NCBI GenBank assembly: GCA_002110485.1
Contig: MOWL01000023.1
Span: forward strand, 1,488,001-1,552,000
Direction: 5' to 3'
Source of the DNA: Emergomyces orientalis
Lineage: Eukaryota > Ascomycota > Eurotiomycetes > Onygenales > Ajellomycetaceae
Length of the DNA: 64,000 nt
Shown here: positions 33,900 to 44,678 of the stretch, piece after piece
Layout of the letters: the number at the start of each line of letters is the position of its first letter
Position numbering within the stretch: the stretch's first letter is position 1
Position numbers and translations under genes: made by a program
Notes under the pieces: generated by a model
The model's database searches: none
Told to the model about the DNA's origin: nothing
Seen by the model: the letters and a program-made list of their open reading frames with translations, nothing else

Positions 33900-36800
33900 G
33901 GAGATTGATAATGGCACAGCCAACCAGATGCTCAAGTCATAATTTTCTGGCTCCAGTGACCCACGCTTAGAGGGCGCCAAAACACGGTTTCATGGGCTAG
34001 CTGCTGGCCGGACTCACCGTAGCGCCAAAAATCCGCAAGGCTAGAGAAAGTTTCTCGCCCTAACTTACCTCATTGCAGCCGCTAGAGCCAGGATTCAAGA
34101 CACCAGGTGCTGGAAGCCGGGAACACTCGCCTTGCGGGATTATTCGCACAGATACCCCTCCCTCCCCTGATCAGTGATCAGTTCCCCTTCGAGCATACAC
34201 TATGGTGACTGTAAGCCGGGAAGAGCGAGATCTATTCTGTATGGCGTTGTAGAGACGCAAAGCTTGGGAGAGAATTTAGGTACCTCCCAATCCATGTATT
34301 ATTGTAAGAAGAACCCGAGTCTAGGTCGGGTCGATGTCGACATCACGTGGTGGAGCTTTCCTGCCGAGGTTTGCGATAGTCTAACCGCCGAAGTGCGCAC
34401 TTTGTTTTCTACCGCCACCATAGTGTGGTTGAAAAATTCAACAGTAATAGCATTATATAGTTCATCGCATCGTCAGTGGCACAAAACCATAAACTAGATG
34501 GTGCAATTGGGCTGCTGGTGAAACATTTGTTCTCAGAGAATCAATAGTGCTGTCCATATGAAGTAGTAGAAAAGTTAGGGTTTCCGCCTCCCTAGCCGTA
34601 GCCAGACCCCCCCAAAGGGACCAAAAGAACGGCTGGAGGAGGCCCGACGCCCTAAATCTGGGAAGCTTTTAGGGCTCCGACGTAGTTGCGCGCTCTCTCT
34701 TTCGAGAAACCCACCACCGCCAAACTCAATCTATAATCGTGACAATTATTTTACCGTACTAATCTACAGAGTCAATAGTGTGAGAAAGCTTCATTCTCAT
34801 TCTCGATTTTATCGTATATATTTCTTCATTACTTACTCACTCTTGTAAAAGCTTTCACTGTCGTCTGAGCTGAGAGCTATGCTCATCAGAAGCAAGACAC
34901 CAAACATAACTCTGGCTGAACGACTTCATCTATTCCACCTGCTGAAGCCGCTGCACAATGTCAGTGGTGAATGGATCTCGACGTTCTCACTAAGTCACAT
35001 GGATAACTTCTGCAGTGTTATCTAAAAAGCTTCTTGAGCTGAAATCGGAAGGCCTGTAGCCTCCGCCTAGTCCAACTGTCAAAGGGTGAGCATGGTGGCT
35101 ACGAAAGCGCTTTCTAAGGGGCAGACAAGGATATTGACTCTGGTACGCTTGCCAAATAACTACTACCCTAAGAATTAACTTTGTTGTACCGGAAATTATC
35201 CATTATTTGGCTTTTTCTCACCAACACCATCTATCATGTTTTTCGCGCGCGTTTCCGCTTTTCATGCTTCTTTCCAATACTCAATTGAGCTTCCGGCCTT
35301 GGATTCTAACCATGGCACTCTATCTGTAGTCCATCTAGCCTAATGTATGGAGCTAATCCTGTCTTGTGCCTACACTGGGATTTCCAAGGTTTATGTCGAT
35401 GGTCTTGAAATAAATATTGTAAACTTTCGAGTCCCCGAGTACGGATCCGGGGGCGGCCAGCGAAAATACAACGACTTGATCAAAATGACTCAACAGTCGT
35501 ATATGAAAGTGGAACATCGCTCCATGCGCCATGTGTGCAATTTTTCTTGCGTAATTGCGCTTATATCAGCTTTTAATGCTTAACTACTACCCATGCGGAT
35601 AAAATTTGCGATGCTATGATCTGATTGTTCAACATCAAGGGTGCTGGTTTTAAAATAACTTGTCGTGGCGAACTAGGCTAGCACTGGTCCGAGTGGATCG
35701 AGGAAATATAATCTTTTTTATCTGCGGACCGCATCGTCAAATTTACTGTAAATGGTACCAATTCGAGTCTTCGGGGCGGTCCATACACCGATGTGGGCCG
35801 TTCAAATTTTTTCCTAGCAAAAAACATATTCGCCTTAGGAAATCAATTCAGGAAATCGACCATCATGTTGACTGCAATCTGATAACTTTATGTTGAATCC
35901 TGCCCATAATCATGCTTAATGAAACCACGGGGTTATTTGATCGGGGTAGAAAATATCACTTGTATCGCATTCCCAACTCTACCATATAGTTTGGTGAGGA
36001 ATGGGCATGTCAGCCCCCTTCGATAAACCTCAATTGCAACAGATCACAAACCGGCTGCTAAATAGCTATTAACTACTAGTATTTTTACTTCTCTATATGT
36101 CACGAAACTCTCTCTCTTACGAGAATTCTCTTGGTGGATTTATCACCTATCTACTGATGCATTCAGTATGCTTAATAGTGTCTTTTATATCCCTTTCCAT
36201 CCAGGAATATATATGCCTTTCGTAATTAAATGGCCCCGTTTCGGAAACCCAGTGATATGTTACGGTAATTCGCCGAACAAGAAATAAAATCAATGGATTA
36301 CTATCCGTCGTACATTCATACCAGCTTGTTAGTTTGAGTCTGCGCTATACCATGTGCAATAAGTAAGGGGAAAGCATATAGATGTCTATTCTAACATCTG
36401 GAATAACTCAAAGATTTGAGCTGAAATGTGGAATCGCTGCAAAATCTTATGGATATGTACCCCACTAACTGTCGATGCTGATCGCAGCGCGCGAACGAGG
36501 CGATAAGACAACCTTGGATCCCTTGGTCTTGGCAGAAGCGGCACATCAACGTCATCATCAACGTCCTTGGTCTGAGCGCATCTAATATCTGATGACAATC
36601 TAGCTTCAATACGGACTGTGGCACATCTATTTCGAAAATTTAACTCGCAAGTATATCCCGCTGTGACTCGACACTCATTTCTCCCTTCTCTTCGCCCTGG
36701 CAAATCAAATAGAAGCCAAGACAACGCCACAGATCCAAGGTTGGCGCACTGGAAAATCTCGCCAAAGCGCACTTTGCATACCAGAACGACGTGGTCCACA

Positions 36801-37126
36801 ACACATAACTGCCTACTTGTCACCAGCTTGCTGTCACCCTAAGCCCGTTGTTTGGGGTGGTGCCTTGCTCTCTGCTATATAAATAGCGGGCTCTAGCAAC
36901 CTACCCAGCGCACAACCACTGCTAGTGGCAGTTGGCACCATTGTCGACGAAATACAGAACTAACTTTGATATTCTCACGATATCCACAAGAATTCGTCTG
37001 CCTTGCATATTAACAGCGGAAACAGCTAGACCCTTAGACAGAGAAATATTGCACAAACCGGGTTAGGGAAGTTACATTCATACCTGTGCTGCATTTGCCA
37101 TATTACCTTCCCCCACGATTCCGACA
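33900..37126. other. Gene-poor 3.2 kb between the transporter and TANGO2
   Basis: The left end is the transporter promoter. A GC-richer block at 34600-34720 contains a CCCTAAA / TTTAGGG hairpin (34650-34656 with 34668-34674). Open frames near 35347-35583, 35660-35896 and 36386-36823 show no recognisable motif. No intact gene is supported. Confidence 0.45.
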
Positions 37127-38207
37127 ATGTGCATTGCTCTTATTTCCACTGCTCACCCTTCATACCCACTAATTCTAATCGATAATCGGGATGTATGTAT
37201 GAAAACTATTTTTAATAAAGCACCCTCATTCATAAATTTGATATGCTTACTCCACCCCAAATCCCCGCCATCTCCCAAATTATCACCTACATAGTCCTAA
37301 CAACCACCAGGAATTCCTCCACCGCCCAACAGCCCCCGCCAGCTGGTGGCCTGATGACAAATCCCACGTCTTAGCTTCTCGCGATCTCGCACGGGAAGTC
37401 CATGGCACTTGGCTAGGCGTCACCAAGCAAGGCCGCATCGCCGTGCTGACAAACTACCGCGAAGACATCGATAAGCCCGTAGTGGGCGTGCGCAGCAGAG
37501 GCTCCATCGTCAATTCATTTCTCGAACTTCCTCCAGACAGCAAAGTCAGCACTAAGGAGTATGCTGAGGGCCTTGTTTCAGGAGGCGACGCCCAGCTGGC
37601 CGGCGGCTTCAGTCTTGCTTGCGGCAACGTGCGCGGGCCATTGGCCGTTGTATCCAACCGCGTCTCAGCAGCAGATGGCATCGAGTGGATTGCAAAAGGA
37701 AAAGGACAGACAGTCGGTCTGAGCAATACGGCCTTTGGAGACCGGTCTTGGCCGAAGATCATGGACGGGGAGAGACTTATGAAAGAAGCAATTGATGCTT
37801 CTGTGAAACTGGATGAGGGTGAAGATGCCCTTGTTCAACGATTGCTGGAATTGCTGAGTAGGGATACACTACCGAGATTGCGTGAAGGGGGTAATTTGGA
37901 GACGTATATAAATCTGCTGCGCGAGAGTATCTTTATCCCGGTTATTGGGGATGATGGGGAGATTAAGCATTCTGTCGATGAAGTGTGTACGTCGAAGCTG
38001 CCGGAGAAGATTGACGTGGTGTCTAATGGCCCAATGGATCATCATGCGTATATGAAGGGTCTGTACGGGACGCAGACGCAGACGGTCGTACTTGTGCATG
38101 AGTCTGGGCGGGTTAAATATTTTGAGCGGACGTTGTATAACGACCAGGCGGAGCAGATCCCTATTGGAAAGGGAGACAGGACCTTCGAATTTTCTGTTGA
38201 GGGATAA
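37127..38207 (+). CDS. TANGO2: TANGO2/NRDE-family protein
   Basis: TANGO2 homologues are linked to Golgi/ER organisation, mitochondrial lipid metabolism and haem handling; the biochemical activity is still debated. Two exons (37127-37192 and 37311-38207) join in phase to 320 residues. The first exon encodes MCIALISTAHPSYPLILIDNRD, and the splice restores the family signature NRDEF followed by LHRPTAPASWW. Further landmarks are GTWLGVTKQGRIAVLTNYRE, then GDRSWPKI with an upstream GLSNTAFGD, and the C-terminal THTQTVVLV-like segment (YGTQTQTVVLVHESGRVKYFER). Cys2 after the initiator Met is conserved and could be an N-terminal nucleophile. No signal peptide is present. Confidence 0.94.
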
Positions 38208-39193
38208 ATGGCTGGTCTCAAGAGGTGGGTTTAAAAACTTTATCATTTGATTTTTGTTCGCGGGTGAGACTGCGAAATTTGTGTACGAGGACTTTTTTGC
38301 CTTTTGGTTTAGTTGTTGGCATATGCCTCTGAATGTTATTTGCATTGTCCGGTTTCTCAATGTGTAGGAACGGTATGGAAACCCAAAACCCACCCCCTAT
38401 TTTATTGTTTTCAATTATCCGAAGACTAACATCAGCCGACACATTTTCAGTTACATTCTTTCATGCCTTCGCTGTTTACAGCATAAAATAGAGTTCCGCA
38501 CTCTCTCACTTTACGAAGGCCTACCCAGGAGAGGGAGAAGGAGGGAGAAGTAGCCCACTTCAGTCTTGTCTTAAAGACCCATTTCACCTCATACAGCTAC
38601 ACGATACACCATGCCAAAATACGGTTCCTAGAATGCGACGGTTTATTTTTACCCGTTAAAGAAATAGACGGAGTAATTGCCCAACACCTGATTTGCTATC
38701 AACCAGCGTCCATTGTTTTCGATCCAAGAAGGTCTTCTTCGCTCTCACAAACGCGATCTCAAACCATAATTTTCCAAACTACGAGTAGAAGAAACCCCGC
38801 CTTCCAAAATCTTACAATCCTACCTATAGCCCCTACTTTTATACAATCTCCTCCAGCCAGCTCGGTCGATAAATGACACAAAAAGTTGCAAAATTACTCC
38901 AACCAGTCAAATTTTTCATTTCGCTTCGCCCCCCTCCCTGTTTTAATTCGTTTATTCCTTGCGAATTTATTTTATTTTATTTTAACTTTTTTGCATTTCA
39001 TTAAAACCGTCTGAACTTCATCTATTGGTATGGTTCATATTTTGCTCGTTGTTCAGTGACTTAAAAGAAAGGGGGAATGAAACACAAGCGATACGAGAAA
39101 TGAAATAAACAGTGCAGCAGTGAACATCTCGCTGCAATTACTACACAGGGCTAAGTCGCGGCATTTCTTGGATATATTTCCCTCCTCCCCCTC
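38208..39193. other. Convergent intergenic region, no gene recognised
   Basis: 3' ends of TANGO2 and the biotin ligase face each other. A/T-rich with TTTTA repeats near 38970-38985. Nothing else supported. Confidence 0.45.
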
Positions 39194-41514
39194 TCAAACC
39201 TTCCTCTTAATCAACCCTCTAAAGAAATCAAAACTATTACTATCACTCTGTAACTCCCACATCCTCCCCGTGGGCCGGTCCTCCCACCCCAACTCCTCCG
39301 CCAGAAGCAAGCCATAATCGCTCGTAATCCCCTTGATGCGTGCACGCACCCCGCCCTCCGCCTCCAGAGTAACAATCTGATCCATGTGCAGCCAGTCTGC
39401 GTAGTACAAGTCGAAGAAATGCTGGTCGAAGCCCGTGCGCAGGAAGCGGGCGTATAATGACTCGAAGGTGGTGAGGATGCGGGCGAGGAGTTTCTCGAGG
39501 GTTAATGGGGGTAGGGTTTTATTCGTGGATGGTTTTTGCGATAGGGCGGATAAAAGGGCGTTGAGGGAGGTGGTCGGGGAAGGGTTAAGGGCGTTTATGC
39601 CGATTCCGACAACAGCAATGTATTCTGCGGAGGAGTAGTGGGCGTTTACGAGGATGCCGGTTATTTTTGTGTAGGATTTGGAGTCGGGTTGGGTAGGATC
39701 CAGGGCGTCTAAGCAATCAATGGGGCATTGGATTAGAACTCTCTCAAAGCAAGGCATTGAAGTGGGGCAATGGGTGAGTTTTACAGATATCGTTTGGCCA
39801 TTTCAGTTTTATTGGCATGTTTTCGTATCCTTTATCATAGCTTTTGATCCCCTGGGCGATGGCGATGGCGGCGATATATTGTATGAAAACCACGGGAGCA
39901 CGGGTCATGTTTTCGACTGCGTGCTTGATGACAGTTGAAAACATTAGTTGACCGGACGGAGAGACCCACACGTTAGATCCGCGACCTCGTCCAGCCACTT
40001 GGACCGTCGCAGTAGCCACGAATCCATGTGGGAGTCTTCGTAGTAGTTGCGTGTTCCTGTAGTTGGTGTAAGAACTGGAAATTCATGTGGAAGAAGAGCG
40101 AATTTTTAGGGCGGGAATGAAATTCATACTTCTCTAGGAGGGTACTTGTGCTCGTGACAACCTCTCCGTACAATAGGCCTGTACCAAATTCATGAATATG
40201 CTCTTTCGACTGTGCGCGATACTCTTTGAGATTTCCGTAGAATGCGTGGTGGTTGAAACAAGGAGTGGCTTTGGATGACGGAATGTCCTCATGAACGACT
40301 ACTTCTTTAATGACAGAGTTGTAATCGACAATTTTGTCAGAATCACCTCCTTGACCAGTTTCCGTTTCAGTAGCTGTAGGCAAGGATTCAGCTACATCTC
40401 TCATCCCCATGGATGATGGTTTCTCGAGATGAAACGTGTCAACATCGTCCTTTATATACTCCTCTCCACCAGTCACGGTAATGATATCTCGAAGGGCAGA
40501 GAGCACCCCAACAACCCCCTGAGGGCCTGAGGAGGAAAGGTGCAGTCGGGATAGCGACGGCACGGTGGATGAGTCTTGGTTAACCTGTAGACCCAGCTTC
40601 GTCAAACATGCCTTCAGGAAGTCCACTCTCGATTCATCATCTGCAGCCAAAGCATCGACAACTTTATGATATTCAGGCCCATCTGCGTTTCTGTCAAGAT
40701 TGGAGGCAGCAAATCTGGGCTTCGTCAGTTCCCAGCTATCAATTGGCTTTGCGGGAAATACAAACTCTGGATGAGCCCCAGTTAGAATTGCTGCCCCCTC
40801 GCCCACCTTACAGTAAACTATCGCAGCCGAGCCTTCCCCGGAATCCACACTGAGATCTTCTGTGTAACTTGAGAGAACCTCCACACCTTGGTCCGCATAT
40901 TTAGGCGCATCAACGAAGACACCCCCGCCATTATAATAAGCCTTAAAAACTTCCGGCACGGATCCAAACGCCGGTGCAGATTTCGATACCTTGAGCTCCA
41001 CCGCTCGAGCACCATCTTCACTATCGTAAACAAATCCGGGAAAGGCGCATCCTCGACATATTCCGGGAAAGAAGGCCAGCTCCCTGTCACCAATAACTTC
41101 CAATTTCTTATTTCCGACCTCGAACTCGCAACGTTTGCTGGCATAGTAACCCCCCGCGCAAAAGCCCAGGTATGCCCCACCCCGCCGGACGTATTGGCCA
41201 ATTCTCCTGTTCCCTTCTCCGTTAAGAGTCCGGCAATACGGCAAGTCCGCACCACCGGGCATTACTAGCAGCGCGCAGGAAGCAGTCCAAGGCTCGTTGA
41301 CGATCATCTCCCCAGTCACGGGGATCACGGCGTAGTTAGCAGCCAAGAGCCGGCGGAGAGAGTAGAGACAGTGGCGGACGGCGTCGACGGTAGTTCCATT
41401 TCCTGGCGCAGCGGGGGTCAGAATATTGGTTTTCCAATCAGAGTAAGTTTGCGCACCGGAGTAGACCAGCACGTTCAGCCTTTTGGAGAGGAGGACGGGG
41501 TTGGTGGTGGTCAT
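39194..41514 (-). CDS. BPL1: Biotin-protein ligase (holocarboxylase synthetase)
   Basis: The enzyme makes biotinyl-AMP and attaches biotin to acetyl-CoA carboxylase, pyruvate carboxylase and similar apo-enzymes. Exons 41514-40130, 40056-39785 and 39708-39194 join in phase to 723 residues. The N-terminal half is the glutamine-amidotransferase-like BPL domain: LVYSGAQTYSD, LVMPGGADLPYCRTLNG and GAYLGFCAGGYYAS with the would-be nucleophile Cys. The catalytic domain follows with HGFVATATVQVAGRGRGSNVW (GRGRG biotin/ATP loop), LMFSTVIKH, IKLKWPNDIYALD and AVVGIGINALNP. The C-terminal SH3-like domain has VRARIKGITSDYGLLLAE. I chose the ATG at 41514 (MTTTNPVLL); an earlier in-frame start would overlap the COA4 gene on the other strand. 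COA4 diverges 118 bases away. Confidence 0.96.
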
Positions 41515-41632
41515 TTTTGCAGATAAATAACGGGTTCCACTCCGCGGCGGGAAAATGTTTCTATGTCCAAATCTCCGTCCGAAGATCCTCAACAATACTT
41601 CTCTCCAACCACAGATAAAGAACTTCCTCGCA
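41515..41632. promoter_or_regulatory. Short bidirectional promoter between biotin ligase and COA4
   Basis: Only 118 bases separate the two opposite start codons, so the transcripts must share a promoter or overlap at their 5' ends. Both products support mitochondrial metabolism. Confidence 0.6.
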
Positions 41633-42209
41633 ATGTCCAAAGCAGAGAACAACCCGCAAGTAACGCAGACTGTGGACGATGATGAACCCGATGACTGGTA
41701 TGAACCCTCCTTTCTCTCTCTCTCGTTGGGCAAGGGAACGAAGTCTCCGGTTTGGCTGGTGGGCTGACGTTTTATCAGGGACAAGCGGATCTTCAGCACT
41801 GGGTGTGCAGGTAAGACGCCGACCCTCTTTAAGGATGGGAAAAGAGATTCTAACGAGAAACCATTGGGAATAACAGCGGAACAGCTGAAGATGAACGATT
41901 GCTACTATGAGAAGAGAGACTGGCGAGTGTGCAAAAAAGAAGTAAGTCGAAGTTGTCGGTCTGATATTTAAAAATCCCTTTTTGTTTTTTTTTCTGGTTT
42001 CAATGCGGCGTCCTCAACCGCGCCAGAGTATCCGCCCCGGCCTAGGCCCCATCACAATACACTGTAGTTCATAAGACATACATGTTTAGTAGGAGGATAT
42101 ATATATATATACTGACGCAGGCCTGTTTGTATCTCTACAGATGGAGGCATTCCGCGAGTGCTGGAAACGCCACGGCAATGAGCAGCGGACGGAGTCCAAG
42201 GAAGCTTAG
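41633..42209 (+). CDS. COA4: Cytochrome c oxidase assembly factor COA4 (twin CX9C)
   Basis: COA4 is a small intermembrane-space protein needed for cytochrome c oxidase assembly, imported by the Mia40 relay. Four small exons (41633-41697, 41779-41810, 41877-41941, 42141-42209) join in phase to 76 residues, too split to appear as one open frame. The acidic N-terminus (TVDDDEPDDWDKRI) is followed by four cysteines with exactly nine residues between neighbours: GC-AAEQLKMND-C-YYEKRDWRV-C-KKEMEAFRE-C-WKRHG. This is the twin CX9C hairpin, and DDWDKRI with the final ECWKRHG fits COA4. An in-frame ATG at 41555 would add a 26-residue leader, not expected in this family. Confidence 0.9.
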
Positions 42210-42515
42210 AAAGGAATGAAAGTATAATTCTACTGCGGGTGCATAAAAGAAATACCCCGCTCTGTGTCTTATCTATCTATCTATATTACTATTTTATTAT
42301 TCTGTTTTTCCGCCTTTCAATTGCTCTTCTTTTCTCTTGTGCTCATTTCTCATAGAAATCTATCCATGTCACGGGATCTGATAACTACTCTCCCTAGCTT
42401 TAGCAAAACATCCGCAGCATTTAAAAGAAACGCAAAACATCCCAGCTTCAATATCACAACCAGCTACTATCTAACGTGACTGACTGGCATTTACCCAGTC
42501 AAATCATTTTGTATA

Positions 42516-43526
42516 ATGGCATCTCGTGCGCTCCGCACAGTCAGTTGGACTACAGAATTGCTCCACCCATCACGGAAAGCAGGTCTCTTTGCCTCCTCCA
42601 GGGCTCATCAATCTTACATACCTTTCCGCTCGATCACCAGCTCATCCACCTATCGCCAGTCCCAAACCACAGCCTCCAGAGCGTCTACAGCCTCTAAACC
42701 TTCTTCCTCTACCTCGACCACTACTCCTGCAACACCACCCGCTTCTTCGCCTCCCTCAGCCGCTTCTTCCTCTAACCCCAAGTCCAATGCCGTGCCCTCA
42801 AAACCTACTCCAACCACGACCACCATCCAAAACCTCAGCAAGACCGGTCTCGCCGACAAACCCACAGACCTCGACCTCTCAGACACCACCAGCAATAACA
42901 GCAGCAGCAGCAAAGACCACGTCGACTGGACGCGTTCTTTCCACGGTCTCAGCGCCCAGCCCTTCTCAAAGGAAGCAGCTGAAATCCTACTTCAAGAGGT
43001 AAACCCAGATGACGTCGAGATAAAACCTGATGGCATCGTCTATCTTCCCGAGATTAAGTATCGGCGCATATTAAATAAGGCATTTGGTCCGGGTGGTTGG
43101 GGGCTTGCGCCGCGGAGTGAGAGTATTGTCACAGCCAAGACGGTGACGAGGGAGTACGCGCTTGTTGCCCATGGCCGGTTTGTCGACCCTTTCGCTTTCT
43201 ATATCCCTTACCAGAGATTGTTCTATAATATGTAATATAAACTAACAAATTTGAATAGCCTCGTCTCCGTTGCGCGCGGTGAACAAGACTATTTCTCCCC
43301 CGACGGCATCCCAACTGCGACAGAGGGCTGCAAGTCTAACGCTATGATGCGCTGCTGTAAGGATCTAGGCGTGGCCAGCGAGCTCTGGGACCCCCGCTGG
43401 ATCCGCAAGTTTAGAGCCAAATACACCCGTGAGGCGTTTGTGGAACATGTGACGACGAAGCGTCGAACCAAGATTTGGCTCAGAAAAGATGACCCGGTAT
43501 CTTATCCGTGGAAGGAGACGAAATGA
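42516..43526 (+). CDS. MGM101: Mitochondrial genome maintenance protein MGM101
   Basis: MGM101 is a Rad52-like single-strand annealing protein of mitochondrial nucleoids, required for mtDNA repair and maintenance. Two exons (42516-43177 and 43259-43526) join in phase to 309 residues. The N-terminal about 130 residues are Ser/Thr/Pro-rich and basic at the start (presequence plus disordered region). The conserved core begins DWTRSFHGLSAQPFSKEAAEIL and continues VEIKPDGIVYLPEIKYRRILNKAFGPGGWGL, then EYALVAHGRLVSVARGEQDYF across the intron, TEGCKSNAMMRCCKDLGVASELWDP, and ends TKRRTKIWLRKDDPVSYPWKE. The low-complexity N-terminus is longer than in the 269-residue yeast protein. Confidence 0.96.
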
Positions 43527-44678
43527 GATATGGACGTGATTTGATGTGATACACGCGTGTATGTATATGGGCGTATATTAAAGTTAGTTTGATACCCTTA
43601 CCTGCTTGAGAGTTGTATACAAGGAAATGTGGGGGGATGGATGCGAATGCCCGTCCATTGAAACGCATACCTGACTGCTATACGCTCAGCAGAAGCAGTG
43701 TGGATTTTCAGCCGGGATCATTCGATCCTGTGTGTCAGAGGGGCAATATCAGTTCCTCAACACACATTTCCCATTTTTATTCCATTCCCCATCTCGCAAT
43801 CGAAGTGCTTTTTTCCCAGGCCACTAAAATCTGCATCCGCAACGCCAGTCATCGTGCCAGTCATCGTGCCAGCCACACTCCCGTTTTGCCATCCCTTGCC
43901 GGAATCACGAAGAAGCTGATTGATCAGCACGAGTCAAGCTGTCAGTTCCCGCGAACCGAGTTGCCTGATATCCCCTACACCAAGATATCCCTGTCATAAC
44001 TGTTTTTCCTATGCTTATTGCCTATCCGTCTCGCTTGTCTAGAGTGTGTGTGCTTGATCTGGCCTGGCTCCTCTTCTCTTCTTCTCTCTTCTTTTACAAA
44101 CAATGGCTTGTACGATACAGAGTTATACAGGTATCGCTGTGTACATGTACTTTTATAAGATAGAATAATTAAAGGGATATTTGGAATGAATGGATGTGGG
44201 CATTATGTGTACTTTTTAGCCCAAGGTATTTCCTATTTATGAATAAATGAGTTGTGATGTTCATAATTATCCCTTTTTGTGAATAAACAAGTTAATTCTG
44301 TCTGTTGACTATGTTTTTCTCACATCAAGAACTCAGGTCCTAAGAAAAAAAGTCAGAATGACATGGAATCATAAACCCAGCCTGAACCCTTAGTGAATTC
44401 CCATTTTTCAATTATTCCACAATCCTCCCAACCCAATTTTCTGGTATTTTGTATGTACAGTACATCCCAAAAAAAAGGGCATCTTCCTATCTCCATGTAA
44501 ATTTGAATTATAAAACCCCCGTAAATTCTAATTCCGACAACACCGAAAAGGAAAAGAGAAGAGTAGGAGAGGAGCACGGCAGGACGAAAGACAGAAGAAA
44601 AGAAAAATAGCACAAAATATTTCACCTCTTAATCGAATCACTTTTTCTTTTTAAATTTTACGTTTCCATCTTCATAAA
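43527..44678. other. Convergent intergenic region, no gene recognised
   Basis: 3' flanks of MGM101 and the MscS gene. A 12-base unit (CAGTCATCGTGC) is repeated in tandem near 43846-43869. Open frames show no motif. Confidence 0.45.

Noticed and set aside
34500..34860. Solo LTR of a retrotransposon
   Set aside because: Weak direct repeat (AGTCAATAGTG-like) but no TG...CA ends with a target duplication.
36386..36823. 145-codon open frame on the - strand
   Set aside because: No recognisable motif; overlapping frames of similar length exist on both strands, so chance is likely.
39973..41799. Extended N-terminus of the biotin ligase from an upstream start
   Set aside because: It would run antisense through the first exons of COA4; the ATG at 41514 gives the normal N-terminus.
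43613..43999. 128-codon open frame on the + strand after MGM101
   Set aside because: Likely 3' flank; contains a short tandem repeat and no domain.
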